DNA of 64,000 nt from Roseovarius sp. THAF27 (lineage in GTDB: Bacteria; Pseudomonadota; Alphaproteobacteria; Rhodobacterales; Rhodobacteraceae): the NCBI RefSeq assembly GCF_009363655.1, contig NZ_CP045393.1, positions 1,612,001 to 1,676,000 of the forward strand, given 5' to 3'. Shown here one piece after another: positions 42,880-51,480 of the stretch (position 1 is its first letter; every line of letters begins with the position of its first letter). Below the pieces are notes generated by a model, which saw nothing but the letters and a program-made list of their open reading frames with translations, searched no databases and was not told the DNA's origin. The position numbers and the translations under genes were made by a program.

Positions 42880-44541
42880 TCAGCCGCCGGGATAATCCTG
42901 CACCGGACCCTGCGGCAGGAAGGGCTTGCCGGTTTCCTGTTCAAGCTCGGCGGCGCGGGTCAGCAGGCGTTCGCGGCAGGCGGTTTCGAGATCCCAGAAG
43001 GTGGACTGGTCGGGGGTGGGCAGGGCGAAGAGGACCTTCTTGCCGAAGATGTCCTGGTCCTCGACCCAGACGCCGGCGTCGTCCTTGGAGCCCAGCGTGC
43101 CGTCGTCGATCTCGTCCATGATCTGAAAGAACGCCGTGCGCAGGGCGGATACATCGGCGGTCTGGGCGAAGGTCAGGCGGATCGGTCGGGTCATCTCGCG
43201 GTCGCCGGCGGAGAGGTTCTCGAACGGGTGCTTGACGAAGTGGCTGACCGGCACGATGAAGCGGTTGCCGGTCCAGATCGCCAGCTGGACATAGGTGAAA
43301 TGGATGCGCTCGACGGTGCAGAAGCGGTCCTCGAAGATGATCTGGTCGCCGATCCGGGCCGAGCGGTTGAGCGCGATCTGCACGGCGGCCAGGAGGTTGC
43401 CCAGCACCTCGCGGGCGGCAAAACCCAGTACGATGGTGATCGCACCCGCCCCGGCCAGCAGGGTGTAGCCCAGCGAGTTGAAGACCTGCACCGAACTGAG
43501 CAGCGTGGCGGCGCCGGCGATGACGGCGAGGATGATGACGAACTTGCGGAAGCCCGACAGCATGGTGGCCATGTTGCGATAATGCGCGTTGCCCGGGTTG
43601 GCGAGTTCCTCGGGGCTGTTGAGGCTGACGCGGTCGAAGATCTCGTCGGCGACGCGCACGGCCGCCAGGGCGAAGCCGATGACATAGCCCAGAAGGACCA
43701 GGGGGCCGACGACGACGCTGATCGGGCCGGTGACCACCAGCAGGCGGTTGGTGGTGAAGCCGATGACGGCGGAAATCACCATGATCGTGGCGGGCAGGCG
43801 GAAGGCGCGGACGCAGGCCTGCACGATCCGCCGGCTGGAGAACTGGCCCAGCCAGCCGACGAGGCGATAGGCGATGTAGCCCAGCAGGAACGCGACGACG
43901 GTGATGACGGGCAGCGCCAGCCATTCCCAGATATACATCCCGAACGGGCCGCGTTCGCGCGCCCAGGGGGGCATCGCCATTTCAAGCTCGGTCGGCTTGA
44001 AGCGCTCGTAAAGCGCGGGGATGTCGCGCACGCTCTGCCGCGAGATGAGCCAGACCGCATCGCCGTTCGCGGGTTTCACGCGGTTGAGGCGCAGGGGCAC
44101 GGGGCGCTTGTCCAGCTCCAGCATGTTGAGCAGGATCGAGCGGCGCACGCGGCCGGCGCCGGGGTCTTCCTCGGCCCCGTCGAGCCAGCCGTCGGGACGG
44201 TCCGACAGGTCGGTCCAGGGGATCAGGACCTGGCGGTCGATGATCATCTTCAGCTGCCGCGCGAGGTCGGCACCGCGGTTGGCCTGCATTTCGAGCGGCA
44301 GATCGCCCAGGTCCAGCAGGTGGGCCGCGGCGCCGTACTCTTCCTTGTCGAAAAAGGCGAGGAGGGATTCCACGGTCGAGCGGGGCGTGTCGCGGTCGAG
44401 GGATTCAGGCGGCTGGGGCAGGCCGGGATTCAGCAGGTCGATCTCGAAATGAGGCTCCTGCGCAAGTGACGCGACCGCACCGGACACGAGGATGAGGAGC
44501 GCCGCCAAGAGGCTGCGCAGCGAGGCGGCGATAATGTGCAT
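42880..44541 (-). CDS. MscS-family mechanosensitive ion channel with periplasmic domain
   Basis: A 553-aa protein. Signal peptide (LLAALLILVSGAVASLAQ), a periplasmic domain of about 180 residues, then transmembrane helices and the MscS core with pore helix LGYTLLAGAGAITIVLGFAAREVLGNLLAAVQIAL, followed by the beta domain (RIGDQIIFEDRFCTVERIHFTYVQL). It opens on membrane tension to release solutes. The start at 44541 puts the signal peptide at the N-terminus; upstream in-frame codons lack support. Monocistronic. Confidence 0.9.
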   Translation of the reverse strand: MHIIAASLRSLLAALLILVSGAVASLAQEPHFEIDLLNPGLPQPPESLDRDTPRSTVESLLAFFDKEEYGAAAHLLDLGDLPLEMQANRGADLARQLKMIIDRQVLIPWTDLSDRPDGWLDGAEEDPGAGRVRRSILLNMLELDKRPVPLRLNRVKPANGDAVWLISRQSVRDIPALYERFKPTELEMAMPPWARERGPFGMYIWEWLALPVITVVAFLLGYIAYRLVGWLGQFSSRRIVQACVRAFRLPATIMVISAVIGFTTNRLLVVTGPISVVVGPLVLLGYVIGFALAAVRVADEIFDRVSLNSPEELANPGNAHYRNMATMLSGFRKFVIILAVIAGAATLLSSVQVFNSLGYTLLAGAGAITIVLGFAAREVLGNLLAAVQIALNRSARIGDQIIFEDRFCTVERIHFTYVQLAIWTGNRFIVPVSHFVKHPFENLSAGDREMTRPIRLTFAQTADVSALRTAFFQIMDEIDDGTLGSKDDAGVWVEDQDIFGKKVLFALPTPDQSTFWDLETACRERLLTRAAELEQETGKPFLPQGPVQDYPGG

Positions 44542-44704
44542 CGGTCTGGTCACGGGTCCCGTCGTTTTCGTGCCAGCATAACCCGGCCCGTGCCGATTTG
44601 GTTCATTTTCTTCCGCGCGGCCCGGTGCGGGGTCGATAACCGGAGTGATTGAAGCTTTCGCCAAAGGCGTTATGGAGGGCGCGGTGAGGTCAGAGGGTGA
44701 TGAC

Positions 44705-45835
44705 ATGACGAACGGGTTCGCTTTCGAGCTGGGCGCAACGGACGGGCAGGCGCGGACGGGGGTGATCCGCACGCCGCGCGGCGAGGTGCGCACGCCGGCC
44801 TTCATGCCGGTGGGGACCGCCGCCACGGTCAAGGCGATGATGCCTGAAAGCGTGCGCGAGACCGGGGCGGATATCCTGTTGGGCAACACCTATCACCTGA
44901 TGTTGCGCCCCACGGCGGAGCGGATCGACGCCCTGGGCGGCTTGCATCGGTTCATGAACTGGGAGCGGCCCATTCTGACCGACAGTGGCGGGTTCCAGGT
45001 GATGAGCCTGGCGGGGTTGCGCAAGCTGACCGAGGCGGGGGTCACCTTCAAGAGCCATATCGACGGGTCGAAACACGAGCTGACCCCCGAGCGGTCGATG
45101 GAGATCCAGCGCCTGTTGGGCAGCGATATCGTGATGTGTTTCGACGAATGCCCCGCGCTGCCGGCGAGCGACGACGAGGTGGCGCGGGCAATGCGCCTGT
45201 CGATGCGGTGGGCGGCGCGGTCGAAGGACGCGTTCGGGGACCGGCCCGGCCATGCGCTTTTCGGGATCATGCAGGGCGGCGTGACGCAGGCGCTGCGCGA
45301 GGAAAGCGCCAGGGCTCTGGTGGATATCGGGTTTGACGGTTACGCGGTGGGCGGCCTGGCCGTGGGCGAGGGGCAGACGGCGATGTTCGGCGTGCTGGAC
45401 TATGCCACCGGGTATCTGCCCGAGGACAAGCCGCGCTACCTGATGGGGGTGGGCAAGCCCGACGACATCGTGGGCGCGGTGAAGCGCGGGGTGGACATGA
45501 TGGATTGCGTGCTGCCGTCGCGGTCGGGGCGGACGGGGCAGGTGTTCACCCGGCGCGGCGTGCTGAACATCAAGAACGCGCGGCACCAGGACGACCCGCG
45601 CCCCCTGGACGAGGCCTGCACCTGTCCGGCCTGCCGCAACTATTCGCGCGCTTACCTGCATCACGTGTTTCGCAGCCAGGAGATCATCAGTTCGATGCTG
45701 CTGACCTGGCACAACCTGCATTACTACCAGGAGATCATGGCGGGGATGCGCGAGGCCATCGCCGAGGGCCGGTTCGCCGCCTGGGAAGCTGAGTTTCACG
45801 CCGGGCGGGCCGAGGGGGATATCCCGCCGATTTGA
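44705..45835 (+). CDS. tgt: Queuine (preQ1) tRNA-ribosyltransferase
   Basis: Exchanges guanine-34 of Asn, Asp, His and Tyr tRNAs for preQ1. The 376-aa TIM barrel has [14 protein letters not shown], the catalytic Asp motif [26 protein letters not shown], and zinc ligands [16 protein letters not shown]. Start at ATG 44705 ([11 protein letters not shown]); a longer frame from 44645 adds unconserved residues. The two tRNA-Asp genes in this window are possible substrates. Confidence 0.94.
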   Translation: MTNGFAFELGATDGQARTGVIRTPRGEVRTPAFMPVGTAATVKAMMPESVRETGADILLGNTYHLMLRPTAERIDALGGLHRFMNWERPILTDSGGFQVMSLAGLRKLTEAGVTFKSHIDGSKHELTPERSMEIQRLLGSDIVMCFDECPALPASDDEVARAMRLSMRWAARSKDAFGDRPGHALFGIMQGGVTQALREESARALVDIGFDGYAVGGLAVGEGQTAMFGVLDYATGYLPEDKPRYLMGVGKPDDIVGAVKRGVDMMDCVLPSRSGRTGQVFTRRGVLNIKNARHQDDPRPLDEACTCPACRNYSRAYLHHVFRSQEIISSMLLTWHNLHYYQEIMAGMREAIAEGRFAAWEAEFHAGRAEGDIPPI

Positions 45836-45956
45836 CTGCAATCGCAATGGCTTGGCCGATCCACCGGCTTTTGGCTCCAAACTGTTTCCAAAACGTGATC
45901 CGATTTCTCTAGGTGGTGGGCGGTTTTCCGCTTATCCTGATGTCATTACTGGGGAA

Positions 45957-46040
45957 ATGAGTACTATTACAATGACTTATGCTGCCTTTGCCTTTAGCTG
46001 GATGTCCGTCGCGCTGTTCGCGGCCGTGCTGCTCGCCTAG
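45957..46040 (+). CDS. Tiny membrane peptide, copy A of a paralogous pair
   Basis: An ORF of 27 codons (ATG 45957) or 22 codons (internal ATG 45972). From the second Met it reads MTYAAFAFSWMSVALF and ends AAVLLA. It is almost entirely hydrophobic with one central Trp. A second ORF at 46180 aligns with it along all 22 residues with 15 identities. GGGGAA precedes the first ATG closely. Together they suggest a real, duplicated microprotein in the 684-bp gap between tgt and lon. No family is known to me. Confidence 0.55.
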   Translation: MSTITMTYAAFAFSWMSVALFAAVLLA

Positions 46041-46179
46041 TTCAGGCACGCGACGGACCCTCCGAGCCCTGAATTTCAGACCGGCACCACGCACCGGGCC
46101 GATTCATTTTTTTGAACGCTTTGCCGGCAGAGCGCGACCCAGAGGCATCACGACACCGTGACAGGCTGGGAGCGATCAG

Positions 46180-46248
46180 ATGACATATGCGGTTTTCACC
46201 TTCACCTGGGCCTCTATGGCGGTTCTTGCGGCGGTGCTGCTGGCCTGA
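46180..46248 (+). CDS. Tiny membrane peptide, copy B of a paralogous pair
   Basis: A 22-codon ORF reading MTYAVFTFTWASMAVL and ending AAVLLA, TGA stop. GGGAG lies eight bases before the ATG, a good Shine-Dalgarno. It matches copy A (45972-46040) at 15 of 22 positions without gaps, including MTYA, the F-x-F-x-W-x-S core and the AAVLLA tail. The substitutions are mostly conservative (A/V, S/T, L/V, F/L), which suggests selection on the peptide. A single transmembrane helix is expected. Confidence 0.6.
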   Translation: MTYAVFTFTWASMAVLAAVLLA

Positions 46249-46255
46249 CCGTGCC

Positions 46256-46287
46256 GCGCCAGGGACGCGCCAGGGACGCGCCAGAAC
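46256..46287 (+). repeat. Short tandem repeat GCGCCAGGGAC
   Basis: Two exact 11-bp units (46256-46266, 46267-46277) and a degenerate third, GCGCCAGAAC. It begins eight bases after the stop of micro-ORF copy B. It may be replication slippage. Confidence 0.6.
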
Positions 46288-46411
46288 GCGCGTCCACGCA
46301 TGGGCCGCGCCTGCGCGAAAATGCGCAATCACTGTTAAGAACGCGTATATTTGGTGCTTGTGCCTGTCTGCGCCGCGAGTCATGCTGGCACCAGCCCCCT
46401 TGAGGGCCGAG

Positions 46412-46441
46412 GTTGAAACTGGTCCGAGAGCGCCCAGATTA
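46412..46441 (+). promoter_or_regulatory. Candidate heat-shock (RpoH-type) promoter for lon
   Basis: GTTGAAA (46412-46418), 14-bp spacer, then CCCAGATTA (46433-46441). This resembles the alphaproteobacterial sigma-32 pattern CTTGAA / CCCCAT-like. It is 78 bp before the lon ATG, and lon is a classic sigma-32 target. Confidence 0.45.
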
Positions 46442-46519
46442 AGCCTATCGAAACGGAGAAGGCCGGTGGTTGCCGCCAAGTCGGGACCGGAGCCTTCTTG
46501 CCAATACAGGATACCGAGC

Positions 46520-48931
46520 ATGCAAGATCCCCTTAACGCCTCTTACCCCGTGCTGCCGCTGCGCGATATCGTGGTGTTCCCGCACATGATCGTGCCGCTT
46601 TTCGTGGGACGCGAGAAATCCGTCCGGGCGCTGGAAGAGGTGATGCAGGACGACAAGCAGATTCTGCTGTCGAGCCAGATCGACCCGGGCGAGGACGACC
46701 CGAATTCGGACGGCATTTACACGGCCGGCGTGCTGGCCAACGTGCTGCAACTGCTGAAACTGCCCGACGGCACCGTGAAGGTGCTGGTCGAGGGCGTGGC
46801 GCGGGTGCAGATCACCGAGTACCTTGAGAACGAGAATTTCTTCGAGGCGCGGGCCGAGTACCTGGCCGAGATGCCGGGCGACGCCGCGACGATCGAGGCG
46901 CTGCTGCGGACCGTTTCGGACGAGTTCGCGCGCTATGCCAAGGTCAAGAAGAACATCCCCGAAGAGGCGCTGGCCGCCGTGACCGAGGCCGACGATGCCG
47001 CCAAGCTGGCCGACCTCGTTTCGGGGCACCTGGGCATTGAGGTGGCGCAAAAGCAGGAACTCTTGGAGACGCTGAGCGTCAGCGAGCGTCTGGAGAAGGT
47101 CTATGGCTTGATGCAGGGCGAGATGAGCGTGTTGCAGGTCGAGAAGAAGATCAAGACGCGCGTGAAGTCCCAGATGGAGCGCACGCAGCGCGAATATTAC
47201 CTGAATGAGCAGATGAAGGCCATTCAGAAGGAGTTGGGCGATGGCGAGGACGGCGAAGGCGAGATTGCCGAGTTGGAAGAGCGCATCGAGAACACCAAGC
47301 TCAGCAAGGAAGCCCGCGAGAAGGCCGAGGGCGAGCTGAAGAAGCTCAAGAACATGAGCCCGATGAGTGCCGAGGCGACGGTCGTGCGCAACTATTTGGA
47401 CTGGATGCTGTCGATTCCGTGGGGCACGAAATCCCGCGTGAAGAAGGATCTGAGCCGGGCGCAGGACGTGCTGGACCACGACCACTATGGCCTTGAGAAG
47501 GTCAAGGAGCGGATCGTCGAGTACCTCGCGGTGCAACAACGCTCGAAAAAGCTGAAAGGCCCGATCATGTGCCTTGTCGGCCCGCCGGGCGTGGGCAAGA
47601 CCAGCTTGGGCAAATCCGTCGCCAAGGCGACGGGCCGCGAGTTCATCCGCATCAGCCTGGGCGGCGTGCGCGACGAGTCCGAGATCCGCGGTCACCGCCG
47701 GACCTATATCGGCTCGATGCCGGGCAAGATCATACAGTCGCTGAAGAAGGCGAAGACGACCAACCCGCTGATCCTGCTCGACGAGATCGACAAGATGGGT
47801 CAGGATTTCCGGGGCGACCCGGCGTCGGCCATGCTGGAGGTTCTGGACCCCGAGCAGAACGGGACGTTCGTGGACCACTACCTTGAGGTCGAGTACGACC
47901 TGTCGAACGTGATGTTCCTGACCACGGCGAACTCCTACAACATGCCGGGGCCGCTGCTGGACCGGATGGAGATCATTCCGCTGGCCGGCTACACCGAGGA
48001 CGAAAAGCGCGAGATCGCCAAGCAGCACCTTCTGGCCAAGCAGATCAAGAACCACGGTCTGAAGCAGAAGGAGTTCAGCCTGGACGACTCTGCGCTGACG
48101 GCGATCATCCGGCATTACACCCGCGAGGCGGGCGTGCGGAACCTCGAACGCGAGATCAGCAAGGTCTGCCGCAAGGCGCTGACCAAGATCATCAAGAAAG
48201 AGGCCGAGCGCGTCGACGTGACCGGCGACAATATCGACGAGTTCCTGGGCGTGAAGAAGTTCCGCTATGGGCTTGCCGAGGAGAAGGACCAGGTGGGTGT
48301 CGTCACCGGGCTGGCCTATACGTCGGTGGGCGGCGAATTGCTGAACATCGAGGCGCTGCGCCTGCCGGGCAAGGGCCGGATGAAGACCACCGGCAAGCTG
48401 GGCGACGTGATGAAGGAATCGATCGATGCGGCCTCAAGCTATGTCCGGTCGATCAGTCCGCAGATCGGGGTGAAACCGCCGCGGTTCGAGAACTGGGACA
48501 TCCACGTGCACGTGCCCGAGGGCGCCACGCCCAAGGATGGCCCCAGCGCGGGCCTGGCGATGGTGACGTCGATCGTGTCGGTGCTGACCGGGATCCCGGT
48601 GCGCAAGGACATCGCCATGACAGGCGAGGTCACGCTGCGCGGCAATGCGCTGGCCATCGGCGGGCTGAAGGAGAAGCTGCTGGCGGCCCTGCGCGGCGGG
48701 ATCAAGACGGTTCTGATCCCGCAGGAAAACGAGAAGGACCTGACCGAAATCCCCGACAACGTGAAGGAGGGGCTGGAGATCATCCCGGTCGAACATGTCA
48801 GCGATGTGTTGCGGCTGGCGCTGGTCAAGGCGCCCGAGCCAGTCGAATGGGACGAAGCCGCCGAGGAGGCGGCTGCCGCCGAGGCCGCGCGAAAGTCGCG
48901 GGATGACGGGGCAGGGGCGGTGACCCACTAG
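46520..48931 (+). CDS. lon: ATP-dependent protease Lon
   Basis: Degrades misfolded and regulatory proteins in the cytoplasm. The 803-aa protein shows the N-domain ([26 protein letters not shown]), coiled-coil linker, AAA+ module with Walker [14 protein letters not shown] and Walker [11 protein letters not shown], and the Ser-Lys protease domain with [11 protein letters not shown]. The real start is [14 protein letters not shown] at 46520; the frame stays open 333 bp further upstream but without conservation. A candidate heat-shock promoter precedes it and a terminator follows. Confidence 0.96.
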   Translation: MQDPLNASYPVLPLRDIVVFPHMIVPLFVGREKSVRALEEVMQDDKQILLSSQIDPGEDDPNSDGIYTAGVLANVLQLLKLPDGTVKVLVEGVARVQITEYLENENFFEARAEYLAEMPGDAATIEALLRTVSDEFARYAKVKKNIPEEALAAVTEADDAAKLADLVSGHLGIEVAQKQELLETLSVSERLEKVYGLMQGEMSVLQVEKKIKTRVKSQMERTQREYYLNEQMKAIQKELGDGEDGEGEIAELEERIENTKLSKEAREKAEGELKKLKNMSPMSAEATVVRNYLDWMLSIPWGTKSRVKKDLSRAQDVLDHDHYGLEKVKERIVEYLAVQQRSKKLKGPIMCLVGPPGVGKTSLGKSVAKATGREFIRISLGGVRDESEIRGHRRTYIGSMPGKIIQSLKKAKTTNPLILLDEIDKMGQDFRGDPASAMLEVLDPEQNGTFVDHYLEVEYDLSNVMFLTTANSYNMPGPLLDRMEIIPLAGYTEDEKREIAKQHLLAKQIKNHGLKQKEFSLDDSALTAIIRHYTREAGVRNLEREISKVCRKALTKIIKKEAERVDVTGDNIDEFLGVKKFRYGLAEEKDQVGVVTGLAYTSVGGELLNIEALRLPGKGRMKTTGKLGDVMKESIDAASSYVRSISPQIGVKPPRFENWDIHVHVPEGATPKDGPSAGLAMVTSIVSVLTGIPVRKDIAMTGEVTLRGNALAIGGLKEKLLAALRGGIKTVLIPQENEKDLTEIPDNVKEGLEIIPVEHVSDVLRLALVKAPEPVEWDEAAEEAAAAEAARKSRDDGAGAVTH

Positions 48932-48960
48932 GCCGGCCCAACCGTTCAGTGAAAAGAGAA

Positions 48961-48986
48961 AGGCGCCCCGGTCGGGCGCCTTTTTT
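48961..48986 (+). terminator. Rho-independent terminator of lon
   Basis: AGGCGCCC pairs with GGGCGCCT around a short CGGTC-type loop, followed by six T (48981-48986). It lies 30 bp past the lon stop. Confidence 0.88.
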
Positions 48987-49090
48987 CATCCGGGCAGATT
49001 TATTCAAGGCCGCCTGCCGCAGGCCGCGCAGGCGCAGCCGCCGGATGGCCGGCCGGTCGGTTCGGGGGCCCGATTGCGCGGTTTCGCAGT

Positions 49091-49291
49091 CTAGAACGCG
49101 CCGCCGGCCGCCGCGAAGAGGAAGACGTAAAACAACGTCAGCATCAGCGCATCGACCTTGGCCGTGGAATCTTCGACGGCGGCATCCGCGATAACCTGCT
49201 GATCGAGCACGGGGTCTGACAAGTTTCCGGCAAGGCCAGGTTCGATGAAAAGCAGCGAGGCGACAGCGGCGGCGACAATAACTTTCTTCAT
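49091..49291 (-). CDS. 66-aa predicted secreted/membrane small protein
   Basis: Starts MKKVIVAAAVASLLFIEPGLAGN, a good signal peptide, then a short acidic middle (SDPVLDQQVIADAAVEDSTAKVD) and a second hydrophobic stretch (ALMLTLFYVFLFAAAGGAF) reaching the C-terminus. GGGGA precedes the ATG. It lies in the gap between the converging lon terminator and the divergent HU gene. I do not recognise it. The signal peptide plus C-terminal helix make it likely real. Confidence 0.6.
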   Translation of the reverse strand: MKKVIVAAAVASLLFIEPGLAGNLSDPVLDQQVIADAAVEDSTAKVDALMLTLFYVFLFAAAGGAF

Positions 49292-49417
49292 TGCGTGATC
49301 CCCAGTGATAATTGGCGACAGTTTATGCGGCCCGGTTGCCGGCACGTCAACTCGGCGGTGGTATTCCGTTCCAAATCCGGTATCGTGTGTCAAAAGTGCA
49401 AATATTAGAGGCCCAAA

Positions 49418-49783
49418 ATGGCATCGCGCAGTACGACAAGCCCGAAATCCAAGGCCGCGGCCACGGCGCCCGCCGCCCCGGCCAAGGCGGATCTGGACGT
49501 GGTCACGGAGACGACCGCGGCGGAGATCGTTTCGACCGAACTCAAGAAGCAGGAGCTGCTTCAGCTGGTGGCGGACCGTGCCGATCTGAACAAGAACAAG
49601 GTGAAGCCGGTGGTCGAGGCCATGCTGGAAGTACTGGGCGAGGCGTTGGCCGAAGGGCGCGAACTGAACCTCAAGCCGCTGGGCAAGGTGAAGATCAACC
49701 GCCAGAAAGAGGTCGGCAACGCGCGGGTCACCGTGGCGAAGATCCGGCAATCGAAGGACGACGACACCAGCGGCAACGGCTAG
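49418..49783 (+). CDS. HU-family nucleoid protein with Ala/Lys-rich N-terminal extension
   Basis: A 121-aa protein. The first 35 residues are low-complexity (SPKSKAAATAPAAPAKAD). Then comes the HU/IHF fold (KKQELLQLVADRADLNKNKVKPVVEAMLEVLGEALAEGRELNLKPLGKVKINRQKEVGNARV). The beta-arm region is unusually short compared with E. coli HU (90 aa), so DNA bending may differ. The N-terminal tail is reminiscent of histone-like tails. Monocistronic. Confidence 0.85.
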   Translation: MASRSTTSPKSKAAATAPAAPAKADLDVVTETTAAEIVSTELKKQELLQLVADRADLNKNKVKPVVEAMLEVLGEALAEGRELNLKPLGKVKINRQKEVGNARVTVAKIRQSKDDDTSGNG

Positions 49784-49792
49784 GTTTGCCTG

Positions 49793-49827
49793 GATCCGCC
49801 TGCAGGGTGAAATTCCCTGCGCGGATC
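49793..49827 (+). other. Long hairpin downstream of the HU gene
   Basis: GATCCGC (49793-49799) pairs with GCGGATC (49821-49827), continued by GCAGGG with CCCTGC, about 13 pairs in all. It starts 10 bp past the HU stop. There is no T-run, so it may protect the mRNA 3' end or aid Rho-dependent ending rather than act as an intrinsic terminator. Confidence 0.6.
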
Positions 49828-49841
49828 ATGCGGCTTTGCTA

Positions 49842-49870
49842 TTGCACCGATCTCGAAGGGGCGCTAAACA
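49842..49870 (+). promoter_or_regulatory. Promoter of tRNA-Val(CAC)
   Basis: TTGCAC (49842-49847), 17-bp spacer, TAAACA (49865-49870), 11 bp before the tRNA 5' end. The same -10 TAAACA appears before the tRNA-Asp pair. Confidence 0.65.
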
Positions 49871-49881
49871 GCGGCTCCGGC

Positions 49882-49956
49882 GGGCGATTAGCTCAGTGGT
49901 AGAGCGCTTCGTTCACATCGAAGATGTCAGAAGTTCGAATCTTCTATCGCCCACCA
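49882..49956 (+). tRNA. tRNA-Val(CAC)
   Basis: A complete cloverleaf of 75 nt including encoded CCA. Acceptor GGGCGAT pairs with ATCGCCC; anticodon stem CTTCG/CGAAG encloses loop TTCACAT, so the anticodon is CAC, reading GUG. The D loop has AGTGGTA and the T arm GTTCGAATC. Confidence 0.95.
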
Positions 49957-49965
49957 TTTCCCACT

Positions 49966-50322
49966 CTATACGTTCAGCATCCGCCAGAGCCCGTAGCCGA
50001 TGACCAGCAGGGTCACGACGACCACGGCGGGCCAGCTCCAGCCTGGCCAGTGCGGCGGGAAGCGTTGGCGCAGGATCTGAAGCGACGTTGCCATGAACCA
50101 GGCGAGGGTGAGGCCGAGAAGCATGAAGAATGCGATGATCCGGGCATTGCCCTGACCGTGCGTGCCCAGCCCCAGGACGTCGAGATAATGCGCGCCCCAC
50201 AGGATTATGAGGGCTGCCGCCACCGCCAGGGCGGCCAGCAGGGCGGGCCGGCCATGGGGCAGGAGGGCCAGCACCAGAAAGAGCGCCGCCGGGAGTGCGA
50301 ATGCAAGAAGAGTGAGGGCCAT
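49966..50322 (-). CDS. Small multi-pass membrane protein of unknown function
   Basis: A 118-aa protein with four likely transmembrane helices (LLAFALPAALFLVLALLP, LLAALAVAAALIILWGAHYL, IIAFFMLLGLTLAWFMA, WPAVVVVTLLVIGYGLWRML). It lies between two tRNA-Val genes on the other strand. No recognisable domain. The regular helix pattern and charged loops make it plausible, but support is only compositional. Confidence 0.6.
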   Translation of the reverse strand: MALTLLAFALPAALFLVLALLPHGRPALLAALAVAAALIILWGAHYLDVLGLGTHGQGNARIIAFFMLLGLTLAWFMATSLQILRQRFPPHWPGWSWPAVVVVTLLVIGYGLWRMLNV

Positions 50323-50475
50323 GCTCGTGCGCAGTCTTTTTCTTCGTTGCCGACGACCTTAGGCACGGGCACAGGCGTTCTGAATAGATTTCGGCAGGCC
50401 CGTGTGCATTTTCGACCGGCCTGTTGCGGGAAAGTTCGACCGCGCAGTCGGCGGGGCGGTCGGGTGCGAAGCATC

Positions 50476-50504
50476 TTGCAAGGCCAGTGCGGTGTTGCTA
50501 GAGG
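50476..50504 (+). promoter_or_regulatory. Promoter of tRNA-Val(UAC)
   Basis: TTGCAA (50476-50481), 17-bp spacer, TAGAGG (50499-50504), 11 bp before the tRNA. The -35 resembles that of the tRNA-Val(CAC) promoter. Confidence 0.6.
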
Positions 50505-50515
50505 AGCGCAACGAG

Positions 50516-50591
50516 GGGCGGTTAGCTCAGTTGGTAGAGCGCTTCGTTTACACCGAAGATGCCGGGGGTTCGAGTCCCTCACCGCCCACCA
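50516..50591 (+). tRNA. tRNA-Val(UAC)
   Basis: A complete 76-nt tRNA with encoded CCA. Acceptor GGGCGGT pairs with ACCGCCC; anticodon stem CTTCG/CGAAG with loop TTTACAC, so the anticodon is TAC, reading GUA/GUG. It has the same anticodon stem as tRNA-Val(CAC) 0.6 kb away but a different T arm. Confidence 0.95.
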
Positions 50592-50793
50592 TTCCCCCTA
50601 ATGGAAACAGGCTGACAGACGCGCGCTTTCCGATGTCGAAACACGTGCCGGGGGTTGTTTCGCTTAGAGAAACATTCCGTTTTTGAGGATCGGAGTCATT
50701 CCAACCTGCATTCCACGCTGTTAACCATGTTTGCGGATGCCGGTGGGCCGACGGTTGCCACGGCAAGGCTCGATGCAGGGGAAGCAGGAGCAC

Positions 50794-51480
50794 ATGCAGA
50801 ATTCACTGGACCTGATCAAGGTCGGCGGGGCCTGCGTCTCGGGCCTGGCGCGCAACGGGTACGCTATCGAGACGGTGTCGGATTTCGAGGCCGTGGAACA
50901 GCTGGTGCGGGAGCATGGCAAGACCAGCGTCACCGCGAAACTGTCGGCGCATTACAACGATTTCACCGAAGAGTCCGGCTTCTGGCTGGTGCTGCGCGAG
51001 GGCGAGACCTTCGTGGCCGCGGTGGCGACGCGGTTCGACAATGTCGGACGCGAGAACATGGGCGACTACATGCGCCGGACGATGCGCCGGCATTATCCGC
51101 ACCCGTCCGGCGACACCTTGCTGGACTTCACCACGGCGCTACCGCCGGGGTTTCACGGGCGCATGGCCTATATCGGAGAGCTTTTCGTCGCCCCGGGGCA
51201 GCGGGGGTCGCGGCAGCGCCTGCGGCAGCTGATGTTGCTGCTGCATTGCTGTATCGCCACGAAATGGCCGGTGGACTGGACCTATGCGATGATGCGAGAC
51301 CGGGACGTGATGGCGGGTTTCGCAACCACGTATGGATTCACCGTGCAGGTGCCGGGCGTGGCGAGATGGGCCGATCCGGCGCCTGCGGGGCGGGGCGACA
51401 GCGAATGGCTGGTGGCGCTGTCGTCGGAGCACCTGTCGCACATGATGGCGTATTACGCCGGCTCACTCGAGAGCTTGTGA
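50794..51480 (+). CDS. GNAT-like protein of unknown function
   Basis: A 228-aa protein. The segment YIGELFVAPGQRGSRQRLRQLMLLLH resembles GNAT acetyltransferase motif A, with the beta-strand, pyrophosphate loop and helix, but it ends up Gln/Arg-rich and is not a clear match. The start is uncertain: ATG 50794 has AGGAG very close, ATG 50773 is an alternative. Its 3' end overlaps the convergent XRE regulator by 18 bp. I considered an acyl-homoserine-lactone synthase because of length and context, but the conserved residues are absent. Confidence 0.6.
   Translation: MQNSLDLIKVGGACVSGLARNGYAIETVSDFEAVEQLVREHGKTSVTAKLSAHYNDFTEESGFWLVLREGETFVAAVATRFDNVGRENMGDYMRRTMRRHYPHPSGDTLLDFTTALPPGFHGRMAYIGELFVAPGQRGSRQRLRQLMLLLHCCIATKWPVDWTYAMMRDRDVMAGFATTYGFTVQVPGVARWADPAPAGRGDSEWLVALSSEHLSHMMAYYAGSLESL

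Noticed and set aside
42808..44469. A 553-codon plus-strand frame opposite the MscS gene
   Set aside because: The minus strand gives a signal peptide and MscS pore motif; the plus frame is an antisense shadow.
46445..48115. A 556-codon minus-strand frame opposite lon
   Set aside because: Lon motifs are complete on the plus strand; the frame has Leu/His-rich antisense composition and no ribosome-binding site.
49793..49827. Intrinsic terminator after the HU gene
   Set aside because: The hairpin is strong but no T-run follows, so it was listed as a structure only.
50794..51480. Acyl-homoserine-lactone synthase (LuxI-type)
   Set aside because: The conserved Arg, Phe, Trp and Asp-Glu pattern of LuxI is not seen; a GNAT-like helix-loop is the only match.
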